Shown here piece by piece: positions 16,408 to 25,470 of a stretch of 64,000 nucleotides of DNA. The first letter of the stretch is position 1, and the number at the start of each line of letters is the position of its first letter. The position numbers were made by a program, and so were the translations under genes. The notes beneath the pieces were generated by a model, which ran no database searches, had not been told where the DNA came from, and saw only the letters and a list, made by a program, of their open reading frames with translations. Origin of the DNA: Nocardia alba NBRC 108234 (lineage in GTDB: Bacteria; Actinomycetota; Actinomycetes; Mycobacteriales; Mycobacteriaceae); NCBI RefSeq assembly GCF_001612665.1, contig NZ_BDAX01000018.1:310001-374000 (forward strand), read 5' to 3'.

Positions 16408-17250
16408 TCAGTCGCCGAGTTCGGCCAGCGCGCACAGAGTTTCCGAACAGCCAGCGTCGATTCGCAGGGTGGCGAGTTCGTCGCCGCGGGTACGTCCGCG
16501 ATTCACGATCACCACGGGCAGCCCGTTTTTCGCGGCTCTGCGCACGAATCGCAGGCCCGACATCACGGTCAGCGAGGAACCGGCCACCAGGATCGCCTGC
16601 GCTCGGTCGACCATGCCGAAAGCGGCCGCCACTCGATCCGACGGCACATTCTCGCCGAAATACACGATGTCGGGTTTGAGCATTCCGCCGCACACCAGAC
16701 AGTCGACCATCCGGAATCGGTCGGTATCGGTCACCACGGCGTCCGCGTCGGGCGCCACTTCGATACCGGAGGGTTGCGCCGAAACATTCTCCGCGAAACC
16801 GGGATTGGCCGCTTCGAGATGTTGGGCCAGAGTCATTCGCGAGATCAGATTCTCGCACCGCAGACAACGCACCCGCGCGTAGGTTCCGTGTAAATCGATC
16901 ACCCGACGCGCCCCCGCCTTCATATGCAGCAGGTCCACGTTCTGCGTGATCACTCCCGACACCACTCCCGCGCGCTCGAGCCGGGCGAGAGCACGATGAC
17001 CGGGATTGGGCCGCGCGGCGTCCATCCGCCGCCAGCCGATGTGGTTGCGCGCCCAATATCGTTGCCGGAATACCGGGTCACCGACGAATTGCTGATAGGT
17101 CATCGGGGTGCGCGGCGGCGAATCGGGACCGCGGTAGTCGGGTATGCCGCTGTCGGTGCTCAGCCCGGCACCGGAGATCACGACGGTGCGGCGCCCGCGC
17201 AGCAGCTCGGCCGCGCGCGCCACCACGTCGGTGGTGTTGTGGTCCACCAT
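16408..17250 (-). CDS. Sir2-family NAD-dependent protein deacylase
   Basis: A 280-residue sirtuin. The NAD site is GAGLSTDSGIPDYRG, the catalytic histidine is in DLHGTYARVRC, TQNVDLLHMKAG is intact, and the zinc site has two Cys pairs (CLRC and CLVC). The sequence, including WARNHIGWRRMDAARPN, looks like class II (SIRT4-like) sirtuins more than CobB. It should remove acyl groups from lysines using NAD. ATG 17250 follows TAGAGT (17263-17258) by 7 nt, a leaderless start. The reading frame extends to 17301 but would cover that promoter. Confidence 0.9.
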   Translation of the reverse strand: MVDHNTTDVVARAAELLRGRRTVVISGAGLSTDSGIPDYRGPDSPPRTPMTYQQFVGDPVFRQRYWARNHIGWRRMDAARPNPGHRALARLERAGVVSGVITQNVDLLHMKAGARRVIDLHGTYARVRCLRCENLISRMTLAQHLEAANPGFAENVSAQPSGIEVAPDADAVVTDTDRFRMVDCLVCGGMLKPDIVYFGENVPSDRVAAAFGMVDRAQAILVAGSSLTVMSGLRFVRRAAKNGLPVVIVNRGRTRGDELATLRIDAGCSETLCALAELGD

Positions 17251-17382
17251 GGGTTCCACTCTACGAGCGCGCCGACGCCGCCCCGTGCGCGGGACGAACA
17301 CGCCGGGGCGGAGTTGCGTGGGGCGGGCGCGCGGCGAGATGATGTCTCATCCGCCCGGCATCGACCGCTGCAGAGGAAACCT

Positions 17383-17838
17383 ATGTCCGACACCGATGAG
17401 CAAGGCCGCACCGCGCTCAATGCCGCGGTCGACGAAACGATCGTCGCCGTCCGCCGGATGTTCTATGTCCTGGGCGACGAGATCGACCGCACCGAGGGCC
17501 CGATCGAATTCACCTTCCACAACGGGTCGACCCTGCTGTTCGACGCCGGCGTCGACGGTGCCGAACTGCGCATCGGCGGCGCACCGTGGCGCGACCCGTT
17601 CGAGCCGCTGGTCGACCCGGTGAACATCGAATACGTCGCCAACTCCGGCAAGTACACCGCCTTCGACGTCACCGACGAGTCACCCTACGACGAGCTCGCG
17701 GGCCGACGCGTCGACGCGGTCTCGGTGGTACCGCTGGCCGACGGCCGCCCCCGCGCGGCGACCCTCTATCTGGGCAGGGGCATGGTGAAGGCGGAGTCGA
17801 TCGCCGACGAACTCATCGTGACCCTGATCTCGGCATAG
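17383..17838 (+). CDS. Conserved hypothetical protein, 151 residues
   Basis: I do not recognise the family. The protein is acidic and soluble, with no signal peptide or membrane segment. It begins with a helix (about residues 8-30) followed by alternating beta strands (IEFTFHNGSTLLFDAG, AELRIGGAPWRD, AATLYLGRGMVKA). ATG 17383 has a clear Shine-Dalgarno (AGAGGA, 5 nt), and codon use matches its neighbours, so it is likely real. It is divergent from the sirtuin gene and convergent with the thioesterase gene, so it is probably monocistronic. Confidence 0.7.
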   Translation: MSDTDEQGRTALNAAVDETIVAVRRMFYVLGDEIDRTEGPIEFTFHNGSTLLFDAGVDGAELRIGGAPWRDPFEPLVDPVNIEYVANSGKYTAFDVTDESPYDELAGRRVDAVSVVPLADGRPRAATLYLGRGMVKAESIADELIVTLISA

Positions 17839-17903
17839 CTCACGACCCGGTCGACAATGACCCGGCCCTGGCCACGCGACTCGCTCGTCCGCCGAGGCGG
17901 GAC

Positions 17904-18749
17904 CTACCCTCGGCTGAACACGCCCGCCACGAACGACTCCGACAGCTCGTCGATGACATCACCGCGGATCTGCCTGCGTTCGTTGGCCAGTGCGGTGGTC
18001 GTGCAGATACCGAACGCGCCCTGCTCGTCGTAGAGCACCGCCGCGCCCGCCGCGATCCCGTCGTCGCTGAGGTGGCTCTCCGCCTCCAGGCCCATCTCGT
18101 CGCCGACGGGCATGCGGGAGAACGTGATCGACACATCGGTGTTGATGAATCCGATGCCCTCGGTTCCCCAGTTGGTGACCAGGCTGGTCTGCTCGCCGGT
18201 CATCGCCGCGTAGCAGAACGGCGACGACGGCTCCCCCGCGACAACCGGGATATTGCGCACCCACTTGCGCTTGCGGGCGTCGTTCTGATGTTCGGTCATG
18301 TTCGCCGACCACTCCTGCCCGTCACTGCCGAACAGGTGCATCGTTTGGTCGATCGTGGCCAGCACGCTCGGGGGCGGCAGCGGCCGATCCCGGTCCGGGC
18401 GCCATACCTCACCGGGCGGCTGCGTGGAGCGCTTGAGCAGCAGCGCGCTGCCACGGGCCACGATCTCGCCGTCGGCGCGCACCGCGATCGTCACCGAACG
18501 GACCCGGTTCCCGTCGCGCACCAGTTCGCTGGCGATCGTGAGCGGCGCCGCGGGCACCGGGCGGTGCAGGTCGACGGTCAGTCGCGCCGGCACGAATCCG
18601 TCGGCGCAGTAGCCCGCCTGCACCTCACGCGCCATCAGGCCGCACACCGGCGGCCCGGACAGCATGCTGGGCGCCCACAGGCTCAGCGAGTACCGCAACG
18701 GCGTGTAGACGCCGTCCGCGTGGGTGAAATAGCCAGGGGAGGTACTCAT
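17904..18749 (-). CDS. Acyl-CoA thioesterase-like protein (double hotdog)
   Basis: A 281-residue protein of the thioesterase-like superfamily. The N-terminal hotdog domain contains GYCADGFVPARLTVDLHRPV and IASELVRDGNRVRSVTIAV. The C-terminal one contains TDVSITFSRMPVGDEMGLEA and GAAVLYDEQGAFGICTTTAL. It probably hydrolyses an acyl-CoA in the cytoplasm; chain length is unknown. ATG 18749 has a Shine-Dalgarno (AGGAAAGGGG). It follows cobN on the same strand after 91 bp but does not look like a cobalamin gene. Confidence 0.78.
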   Translation of the reverse strand: MSTSPGYFTHADGVYTPLRYSLSLWAPSMLSGPPVCGLMAREVQAGYCADGFVPARLTVDLHRPVPAAPLTIASELVRDGNRVRSVTIAVRADGEIVARGSALLLKRSTQPPGEVWRPDRDRPLPPPSVLATIDQTMHLFGSDGQEWSANMTEHQNDARKRKWVRNIPVVAGEPSSPFCYAAMTGEQTSLVTNWGTEGIGFINTDVSITFSRMPVGDEMGLEAESHLSDDGIAAGAAVLYDEQGAFGICTTTALANERRQIRGDVIDELSESFVAGVFSRG

Positions 18750-18840
18750 CGTGCCCCTTTCCTCCGCGGGTGCCGGGCGGGTTCGCCGCGGCACCCCTCT
18801 CCTCACACTAGAACGCGTTGCAGTTTTGCGGCAAGTGGGG

Positions 18841-21800
18841 TCATTCCAGCTCACCCTCGGTTTCCAGATAGACCTGCCGCAGTTTGTCCAGGGTCTCCTG
18901 CTCCGGGTGCTCCCACAGCTTGCGTTCGGCGGCCTCCAGGAGCCGTTCGGCGATGCCGTGCAGGGCCCACGGGTTGGACTGCTCCATGAACTTGCGGTTC
19001 ACCTCGTCGAACACGTAACTCTCGGAGAGCTTTTCGTACATCCAGTCCGCGACGACATTGGTGGTGGCGTCGTAGCCGAACAGGTAGTCGACGGTGGCGG
19101 CCATTTCGAAGGCGCCCTTGTAGCCGTGGCGGCGCATGGCCTCGAGCCAGCGCGGGTTCACCACCCTGGCACGGAAGACGCGGGCGGTCTCCTCCGAGAG
19201 CGTGCGGGTGCGCACGGCATCGGGGCGGGTGGAGTCGCCGATGTAGGCCTCGGGGTTCTTGCCGGTCAGGGCACGCACGGTGGCGACCATGCCGCCGTGG
19301 TACTGGAAGTAGTCGTCGGAGTCGGCGATGTCGTGTTCGCGGGTGTCGGTGTTCTTGGCCGCGACCGCGATGCGCCGGTAGGCGCTGCGCATGTCGTCGG
19401 CGGCGGGGGCGCCGTCGAGATCACGGCCGTAGGCGTAGCCACCCCAGGTGGTGTAGACCTGCGCGAGGTCGTCGTCGGTGCGCCAGCTCTTGGAATCGAT
19501 GAGCTGCAGCAGACCCGCGCCGTAGGTACCCGGCTTGGAACCGAAGATCCGGGTGGTGGCGCGGCGGCTGTCGCCGTGTTCGGCGAGATCGGACTGGGCG
19601 TGCGCGCGAACGTAATTCGACTCGGCGGGCTCGTCGAGGTCGGCGACGAGGCGGACCGCGTCGTCGAGCAGGGCCAGCACGTGCGGGAAGGCGTCACGGA
19701 AGAAGCCGGAGATACGTACGGTGACGTCGATACGCGGGCGGGCGAGTTCGTCGAGGGAGATCACCTCGAGGGAGGTGACGCGCCTGCTCGCCTCGTCCCA
19801 CACCGGCCGAACGCCGAGCAGCGCGAACACTTCCGCGATGTCGTCGCCGGAGGTACGCATCGCCGAGGTGCCCCACACCGACAGCCCGACCGACTTCGGG
19901 TACTCGCCGTGATCGGCCAGATAGCGGGCCAGCAGCGATTCCGCCATCGCCTGCCCGGTCTCCCACGCCAGCCGCGAGGGGACGGCCTTGGGGTCGACCG
20001 AGTAGAAGTTGCGGCCGGTGGGCAGCACATTGATCAGGCCGCGCAGCGGTGAACCGCTGGGGCCCGCGGGGATGAAGCCGCCGCCGAGGGCGTGCAGGAC
20101 CCGGGCGATCTCGACGCTGGTCTCGCGCAGGCGGGGCACGACCTCGGTGGCGGCGAACCGCAGCACCGTGCGTACCGCGTCCAGGCGCGCCGCGTCGTCT
20201 GCCGAGAACGCGCCGCCTGCCGCGTCGCCGCCGGTCGCCGAATGTCGCTGCGCCCCGGCGAGAATCGCGGTAGCGAAGTCGCCCACCAGCGTGTCGACCT
20301 CGGCCGCCGACCAATCCGTGGCCTGCAGTGCGGCGAGGAGTTCGCGAGCCCGGCCTTCCACCACGTCGACGCGTTCGCGGGATTCGTCGCCGGCCTCGCT
20401 CAGACCCAATGCTTCCCGCAGGCCCGCCACATTCTGTTCCCCGCCCCACAGTTGGCGCGCGCGCAGCATCGCGAGCACGAGGTCGAGTTCGGTCTCCCCC
20501 GCCGGCGCCTGGCCGAGGATGTGCAGGCCGTCGCGGATCTGGACGTCCTTGATCTCGCACAACCAGCCGTCGACGTGCAGGAGCATGTCGTCGAAGACAT
20601 CCTCTTCGGGGCGCTCGGCCAGACCGAGGTCGTGGTCCATCTTCGCCGCGCGCATCAGGGTCCAGATCTGCTGGCGGATGGCGGGCAGTTTGGCCGGGTC
20701 GAGGGCGGAGATGTTGGCGTGCTCGTCGAGCAGCTGTTCCAGCCGCGAGATGTCGCCATAGGTTTCGGCGCGCGCCATCGGCGGGATCAGGTGGTCGACG
20801 AGCGTGGCGTGCGCGCGGCGCTTGGCCTGGGTGCCCTCACCGGGGTCGTTGACCAGGAACGGGTAGATCAGCGGCAGATCGCCCAGCGCCGCGTCGGTGC
20901 CGCAGGAGGCGGACATGCCGAGGGTCTTGCCGGGCAGCCACTCCAGGTTGCCGTGCTTGCCCAGGTGCACCATCGCGTCGGCACCGAAACCGTCCGGCGC
21001 CGACAGCCAGCGGTAGGCGGCGAGATAATGATGGCTCGGCGGCAGATCGGGGTCGTGGTAGATCGCGACGGGGTTCTCACCGAAACCGCGAGGCGGCTGG
21101 ACCATCAGCACCACATTGCCGAAACGCAGTGCGGCGATGACGATCTCGCCCTGGGGATCGGCCGACCGGTCGACGTAGAGTTCGCCCGGCGGCGGACCCC
21201 ACGACTCGACGACTGCCTCGCGCAGGTCCGCGGGCAGCGACTCGAACCAGCGGGTGTAGGTGGCGGCGCCGATGCGAATCGGGTTGCCCTCCAACTGTTC
21301 GGCGCTCAACCACTCCGGGTCCTGACCACCCGCGGCGATCAGGGCGTGGATCAGCGCGTCGCCGTCGCGTTCCACCAGGCCAGGGATCTCGGCGATATCG
21401 CCGAGATCGTAACCGGCGGAACGCAATTCGGTGAGCAGCCGGATCGCGCTGGCCGGGGTGTCGAGGCCGACGGCATTGCCGATGCGGGCGTGCTTGGTCG
21501 GATAGGCCGAGAGCATGATCGCGATCCGCTTGTCCGCGGCCGGAATGTGGCGCAGACGGGCGTGGCGCACGGCTATCCCCGCCACGCGGGCGCACCGTTC
21601 GGCGTCGGGGACATAGGCCGACAGACCGTCGGCGTCGAACTCCTTGAAGGAGAACGGCACCGTGATGATGCGACCGTCGAATTCGGGCACCGCGACCTGC
21701 GTCGCCACATCGAGCGGCGACAGACCGTCGTCGTTGGCTTCCCACTGCGCGCGCCCGCTGGTCAGGCACAGGCCCTGCAGGATCGGCACGTCGAGCGCGG

Positions 21801-22515
21801 CGAGCGCGGCCACATCCCAGGCTTCGTCGTCGCCACCGGCCGACGCGGTCGCGGGCTTGCTCCCACCGGCCGCCAGGACGGTCACCACCAGGGCATCGGC
21901 GCGGCCGAGCAGCGTGAGGAGTTCGGGTTCGGCGGTGCGCAGCGAGGCCGCGTAGACCGGGAGCGGCCGAGCGCCCTTGGCCTCGATCGCCTTGCACAGC
22001 GCCTCGATGTAGTCGGTGTTGCCCGCGAGATGCTGGGCGCGGTAGTAGACCACGGCGACGGTCGGCGCGTGCGGTTCGAGGATCCGCGCGGACCGGTCGA
22101 GCTCGCCCCAGGTGGGCAGCTGCGCGGGCGGTTCGAAACCGTGGCCGGTCAGCAACACCGTGTCGGACAGGAAGTGGTGCAGCTGCCGCAGGTTCTCGGC
22201 GCCGCCCGCGGCCAGGTAGTTGTGCGCGTCGGCCGCGACACCGACCGGCACCGTCGAACATTCCATCAGCTCGGCATCGGGTGCGATCTCGCCACCCAGC
22301 GCCACCATCGGCACACCACTGGCCCGGATCGCGTCGAGGCCCTCCTCCCACGCGCGCTTGCCGCCGAGGATTCGCACGATCACCAGATCAGCGCCATCGA
22401 GCAGATCCGGCAGATCCTCCACGAGCAGCCGCGCGGGGTTGCCCCAGCGGTACTCGGCGCCGCTCGCGCGCGCGCTCAGCAGGTCGGTGTCGGAGGTGGA
22501 CAGCAGCAGGATCAC
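18841..22515 (-). CDS. cobN: Cobaltochelatase large subunit CobN
   Basis: A 1,224-residue CobN, the ATP-dependent subunit that inserts cobalt into hydrogenobyrinic acid a,c-diamide with CobS/CobT-type partners. Characteristic segments are LLLSTSDTDLLSARASG at the N-terminus, VPFSFKEFDADGLSAYV, VHLGKHGNLEWLPGKTLG, and RISGFFRDAFPHV in the C-terminal half. I chose GTG 22515 because it begins the conserved N-terminus and has GAGGAAGG upstream. The leader carries a cobalamin riboswitch, so B12 should repress the gene. CobS and CobT homologues are not in the window. Confidence 0.97.
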   Translation of the reverse strand: MILLLSTSDTDLLSARASGAEYRWGNPARLLVEDLPDLLDGADLVIVRILGGKRAWEEGLDAIRASGVPMVALGGEIAPDAELMECSTVPVGVAADAHNYLAAGGAENLRQLHHFLSDTVLLTGHGFEPPAQLPTWGELDRSARILEPHAPTVAVVYYRAQHLAGNTDYIEALCKAIEAKGARPLPVYAASLRTAEPELLTLLGRADALVVTVLAAGGSKPATASAGGDDEAWDVAALAALDVPILQGLCLTSGRAQWEANDDGLSPLDVATQVAVPEFDGRIITVPFSFKEFDADGLSAYVPDAERCARVAGIAVRHARLRHIPAADKRIAIMLSAYPTKHARIGNAVGLDTPASAIRLLTELRSAGYDLGDIAEIPGLVERDGDALIHALIAAGGQDPEWLSAEQLEGNPIRIGAATYTRWFESLPADLREAVVESWGPPPGELYVDRSADPQGEIVIAALRFGNVVLMVQPPRGFGENPVAIYHDPDLPPSHHYLAAYRWLSAPDGFGADAMVHLGKHGNLEWLPGKTLGMSASCGTDAALGDLPLIYPFLVNDPGEGTQAKRRAHATLVDHLIPPMARAETYGDISRLEQLLDEHANISALDPAKLPAIRQQIWTLMRAAKMDHDLGLAERPEEDVFDDMLLHVDGWLCEIKDVQIRDGLHILGQAPAGETELDLVLAMLRARQLWGGEQNVAGLREALGLSEAGDESRERVDVVEGRARELLAALQATDWSAAEVDTLVGDFATAILAGAQRHSATGGDAAGGAFSADDAARLDAVRTVLRFAATEVVPRLRETSVEIARVLHALGGGFIPAGPSGSPLRGLINVLPTGRNFYSVDPKAVPSRLAWETGQAMAESLLARYLADHGEYPKSVGLSVWGTSAMRTSGDDIAEVFALLGVRPVWDEASRRVTSLEVISLDELARPRIDVTVRISGFFRDAFPHVLALLDDAVRLVADLDEPAESNYVRAHAQSDLAEHGDSRRATTRIFGSKPGTYGAGLLQLIDSKSWRTDDDLAQVYTTWGGYAYGRDLDGAPAADDMRSAYRRIAVAAKNTDTREHDIADSDDYFQYHGGMVATVRALTGKNPEAYIGDSTRPDAVRTRTLSEETARVFRARVVNPRWLEAMRRHGYKGAFEMAATVDYLFGYDATTNVVADWMYEKLSESYVFDEVNRKFMEQSNPWALHGIAERLLEAAERKLWEHPEQETLDKLRQVYLETEGELE

Positions 22516-22558
22516 AGGGAGAGACCTTCCTCGGGTTACGCGCCCATCGGGTGTGCGG

Positions 22559-22640
22559 TGCTCGCCGGGGAGGGTCTGGCTGTTCACAGTGGCGCGACCG
22601 CACCGGATTTCCACCGGTTTCCTCGACGCCCGCCGAGCAA
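22559..22640 (-). ncRNA. Cobalamin riboswitch in the cobN leader
   Basis: Read on the minus strand, the leader has the class hallmarks in order: GGAAACCGGTGGAAATCC (left core), GCGGTCGCGCCACTGT with the invariant GCCACTG (22593-22587), then CAGCCAGACCC resembling the B12 box. TGCTCG (22639-22634) and CGAGCA (22564-22559) close a P1 stem. The core is compact, with no long peripheral arm. It ends 43 nt upstream of cobN, and pairing with the Shine-Dalgarno region fits translational or premature-termination control by adenosylcobalamin. The core extent is read by eye. Confidence 0.85.
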
Positions 22641-22703
22641 GACGATGCTACTGGGCCCGCCCCGCCCGCAACTTTCCAGCCCACTTCCCGATGCTGGACG
22701 TTC

Positions 22704-22765
22704 GATCAGCAGGCAGTGGCGCGAGTGTCGCCGGACGGAGCGGTCGCCGCTGTTGCCTGCTGATC
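22704..22765. terminator. 12-bp-arm hairpin between the TPR-like gene and the cobN leader
   Basis: GATCAGCAGGCA (22704-22715) pairs with TGCCTGCTGATC (22754-22765), and the 38-nt interior can form further GC pairs (GTGGCG with CGCCGC). On the minus strand it lies 64 bp after the TPR-like stop and before the riboswitch. Its likely role is to end the MerR-clamp/TPR transcript. There is no U-tract. A TAGCAT hexamer at 22653-22648 just downstream on the minus strand is a weak candidate -10 box for cobN. Positions 22766-22829 show nothing else. Confidence 0.5.
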
Positions 22766-22829
22766 TTGATCCGTGGGGTTGCGCGGCGCGGTGGTGTCGC
22801 ACGGTCACCGCGCGGGCCGACAGTCGGGG

Positions 22830-23312
22830 TCAGTGGGTGGGTCGCCGGGTGGTGTCTCCGGCCGCGATTGCCGCCGCTACCTCAGTGAGGGCCTTGCGGA
22901 TCAGCGCGCCGTAGTCGTCGTCCGGGAGGGTGTCGAGGCGCTCGCGGGCCGCTTCGATGTGTTGTGTCGCGGCGGGGAAAGAACCGAGACGGCGGAAGTT
23001 GTCGGCGAGATTCAGGTGCAGGGAGGGGTAGAAGCCGGCGACCCGCAGGCCCGCGTGGTGGTCGTCGAGGCGGGTATCGGTGAGGACGTCGGCGGCGTCG
23101 AGGGCGCGGATGTCCCACACCAGGGCTTCGGCCGGGTCGTCGTAGACGTCGGCCAAATAGTGAGCGAGGGTGCAGCGGTGTAGTGGGTCTCCGACGGGGC
23201 CGATGTCAGCCCAGACCTGGAGCAGTGTCGTACGGGCTCTATCGGCGCCGCCGGTCCGAAAGTCGGTGACGCCCTGGGTGATTCGGTCCATGATCGGGTC
23301 GGCGGTGGTCAT
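22830..23312 (-). CDS. Small helical, TPR-like protein coupled to the MerR-clamp gene
   Basis: A 160-residue, mostly helical protein. The segment PSLHLNLADNFRRLGSFPAA, followed by a second helix (TQHIEAARERLDTL), fits the TPR consensus, and preceding helices look like degenerate repeats. The start ATG 23312 overlaps the MerR-clamp stop (ATGA), so it is translationally coupled, and GGAGA stands about 9 nt upstream. Co-expression suggests it works with that regulator, but no function can be assigned. Confidence 0.65.
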   Translation of the reverse strand: MTTADPIMDRITQGVTDFRTGGADRARTTLLQVWADIGPVGDPLHRCTLAHYLADVYDDPAEALVWDIRALDAADVLTDTRLDDHHAGLRVAGFYPSLHLNLADNFRRLGSFPAATQHIEAARERLDTLPDDDYGALIRKALTEVAAAIAAGDTTRRPTH

Positions 23313-24688
23313 CGAAAGGTCTCCTCGGTGGGTTCGGGTCGGCACGGCATGACCAGGGTCGACAGGTCGCCGTCGTCGGCGGAGCGGACCAGCACGGGCT
23401 GATCGGGCGCGATGAGGTCGAGCATCACGTCGGGCCCGACGGCGGTGGCGACAGCCGGGTAGAGGGTGGTGACGGCGAAGTGGATTGCCATCGCGGGCCC
23501 GGTCGAACCAGTCGACGGGATTTCCGGCGCCACAACTGATTCCGCCGAGGCACTTGAGCTGGCTGTCGAACTGCCTTGTGCTACCGCATCATTCGTGGCG
23601 GCGGTCACCGGGTGCGTGGCGCGCTCCGCGTACGCACTCGCGGGGAGCACGGAGACCGTCCCGGTGGCGTCGACCGAGAGGACCACGATCGGCGAGTCGG
23701 CGCGTTCCAGAGCGCCGAGCAGCGCCGTACGGGTGAGCACGACTCGGGTCCGCACCGGGGCGAGCGCGGACAGCATCGCTCGGTAGTCGGGGAAAGCCTG
23801 GGTCGATCGGCGGCAGAAGCGCCGCGTGTCGTCCGGCGGGGCGTCGTGACGCGTTGTCGGCTCGCCTTCTGTTCCGTTGGGCGATCCGGCGATCGAATCC
23901 GTTGTAGCCGTGTGGAATTCGATGCGGTCGCGGTGTGGTCGGATCGCGACCGCGTGTCGTCGGCGCAACCAGGACACGGCCGCGCGGAGGTCTTCGGCGT
24001 CCACCGTCGCATCCCAGGCCGCGTCGCTGACGCGGGTGAGGCGGACGGTGCGGGTGGCCAGGCGGTAGCGGTCCGTCGCGGTGAGGATCAACTGCTGCCC
24101 GTCGGTCTCGAACAGCATCGTGTCCAGTACGGCCAGCGACGGATCGGCGACGGTGGCTGTCGCGACCTGGTCGATCGCCGCCGCCACCACCGGTCCACTC
24201 ACCCACACGTCGTCGCGCGGTCTCCGGGCGGGATCGAGCTCCTGTTCCGGATCGCGCGCGGTGGCGAGCGGTCCTCGAGGACGATCGGGGTGCACCCCTG
24301 CCCGGTCGCGATTTCCGCTCCCGCTCGGGCCGGACTCCGAGCCGTGGGTGGCCCGGAGAGCGCCGCGCGCGGCCGTCGCGGCGGCGCGAACCTGGTCCTG
24401 GCGACGGTCGAGATCGGCGAGGTGGTGCTCGAGCAGGGCGATCGCCCGGGCGTGGTCGGTTTCGGTGAGCAGGGCCTTGACCGCGGGCAGCGGCATGTCC
24501 ACGGCGCGCAGGTGACGCAGGAGGTGGGCGGGGGTGGACTGTTCCTGGGCGTAGTAGCGGTAGCCGGTGACCTCGTCGACGTCAGCGGGGGCGAGGATGC
24601 CCGCGTCGGCGTAGAAGCGCAGGGCGCTGGCGCTCAGGCCGCAGGCGCGGGCGAAGGCTCCGATGGTGATCAGTTCGGTGTCGGGCAC
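23309..24688 (-). CDS. MerR DNA-binding domain fused to a DNA sliding-clamp-like (DnaN) module
   Basis: A 459-residue fusion. Residues 6-75 form a MerR winged helix (TIGAFARACGLSASALRFYA...GYRYYAQE), followed by a MerR-type coiled coil to about residue 110 (LLEHHLADLDRRQDQVRAAA). After a charged, low-complexity linker, residues 160-455 resemble the DNA polymerase III beta clamp, with TDRYRLATRTVRL matching the beta-clamp signature and LVMPCRP near the end matching its C-terminus. The clamp part is interrupted by Ser/Thr-rich stretches, so it may be a sensor rather than a working clamp. GTG 24688 lies 6 nt after the -10 of a MerR-type promoter (24695-24725). Confidence 0.82.
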   Translation of the reverse strand: MPDTELITIGAFARACGLSASALRFYADAGILAPADVDEVTGYRYYAQEQSTPAHLLRHLRAVDMPLPAVKALLTETDHARAIALLEHHLADLDRRQDQVRAAATAARGALRATHGSESGPSGSGNRDRAGVHPDRPRGPLATARDPEQELDPARRPRDDVWVSGPVVAAAIDQVATATVADPSLAVLDTMLFETDGQQLILTATDRYRLATRTVRLTRVSDAAWDATVDAEDLRAAVSWLRRRHAVAIRPHRDRIEFHTATTDSIAGSPNGTEGEPTTRHDAPPDDTRRFCRRSTQAFPDYRAMLSALAPVRTRVVLTRTALLGALERADSPIVVLSVDATGTVSVLPASAYAERATHPVTAATNDAVAQGSSTASSSASAESVVAPEIPSTGSTGPAMAIHFAVTTLYPAVATAVGPDVMLDLIAPDQPVLVRSADDGDLSTLVMPCRPEPTEETFR

Positions 24689-24694
24689 CGGTTC

Positions 24695-24725
24695 ATGATC
24701 GAGGTTCGACCGAGTCGAAGGTCAA
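24695..24725 (-). promoter_or_regulatory. MerR-type promoter: 19-bp spacer with internal palindrome
   Basis: On the minus strand TTGACC (24725-24720) and GATCAT (24700-24695) stand 19 bp apart, the overlong spacing typical of MerR-activated promoters. The spacer holds the perfect dyad TTCGACTCGGTCGAA (24719-24705). The -10 box is 6 nt before GTG 24688, so the transcript is probably leaderless. The -35 box overlaps the stop codon of the upstream EcsC-like gene. This fits autoregulation by the MerR-clamp protein. Confidence 0.72.
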
Positions 24726-25396
24726 GTCGCCGATCGTTCGGTGCCCGCGGCGACCATCTCCGGGGAACCGGTGCCGAGATCGCGGTACACGTTCGCGATC
24801 ACCAGCCGGCCGAGGGCGTTGTTGCCGACGCCGCCGATCACCGCGCCGATTCCCGCCGGGATCAGCGTGCCGAACAGCAGCAGAGTGCGTTTGACCAGGT
24901 AGTTGACGATGAACCGTTTGGCGGGGGAATCAGGCATGCCCGCCAGGCCGGGGATGTGGTCGGTGACGACCGAGAGCCACTGGCCCGTCTTGTGGCCCGC
25001 GGTCTCGTCGAGCACCTTGGTGCCCGCGTCGCCGAGCACGACCTTCGATACCAGTCGCGCCTGCCGCGAGTCGTCGGGATCGAGGCCGTACGCCGCGGCG
25101 GCGCCGACGGACAGCACCGAGGAGGACTCGAGGAACACGAGGGTGTCCACCCCGGTCGCGGCCAGACCGATCAGCGTGCCCACCCCGGGCACGGCGGCGG
25201 TGAGCCCCACCGCGACGCCGCTGGCGGTGACGACCACCAGGTACTGGCGCGACAGCCGCTGCACGATCTCCACCGGCGCGTCCTGCGGGTGCCTGCGTTC
25301 GAGCCAGTCGACGTAGCGGTGCACCACCGGCGCCTGCGCTTGCGCGACCCTGTCGAGCGCGGGAACGACACGCTTGTCCACGAATTCACGCAGCAT
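24722..25396 (-). CDS. EcsC-like protein
   Basis: A 224-residue protein with features of the EcsC family: hydrophobic, glycine-rich helices (VAVGLTAAVPGVGTLIGLAA and LFGTLIPAGIGAVIGGVGN) around a central YGLDPDDSRQARLVSKVVLG segment. EcsC-like proteins are usually membrane-associated and poorly understood. ATG 25396 begins the conserved part; there is no strong Shine-Dalgarno. It is divergent from cobG and its stop overlaps the promoter of the MerR-clamp gene. Confidence 0.6.
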   Translation of the reverse strand: MLREFVDKRVVPALDRVAQAQAPVVHRYVDWLERRHPQDAPVEIVQRLSRQYLVVVTASGVAVGLTAAVPGVGTLIGLAATGVDTLVFLESSSVLSVGAAAAYGLDPDDSRQARLVSKVVLGDAGTKVLDETAGHKTGQWLSVVTDHIPGLAGMPDSPAKRFIVNYLVKRTLLLFGTLIPAGIGAVIGGVGNNALGRLVIANVYRDLGTGSPEMVAAGTERSAT

Positions 25397-25470
25397 GGAG
25401 GCGACTCTCCTGTCGATATTCGGCCGGCGAAGGATCCGCCGCTCACCCTAGCGACTACCCGCGAATCGTC

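Noticed and set aside
22715..22726. Second GCCACTG box on the minus strand, possible second cobalamin riboswitch
   Set aside because: The other conserved core elements are missing around it; the heptamer belongs to the hairpin at 22704-22765.
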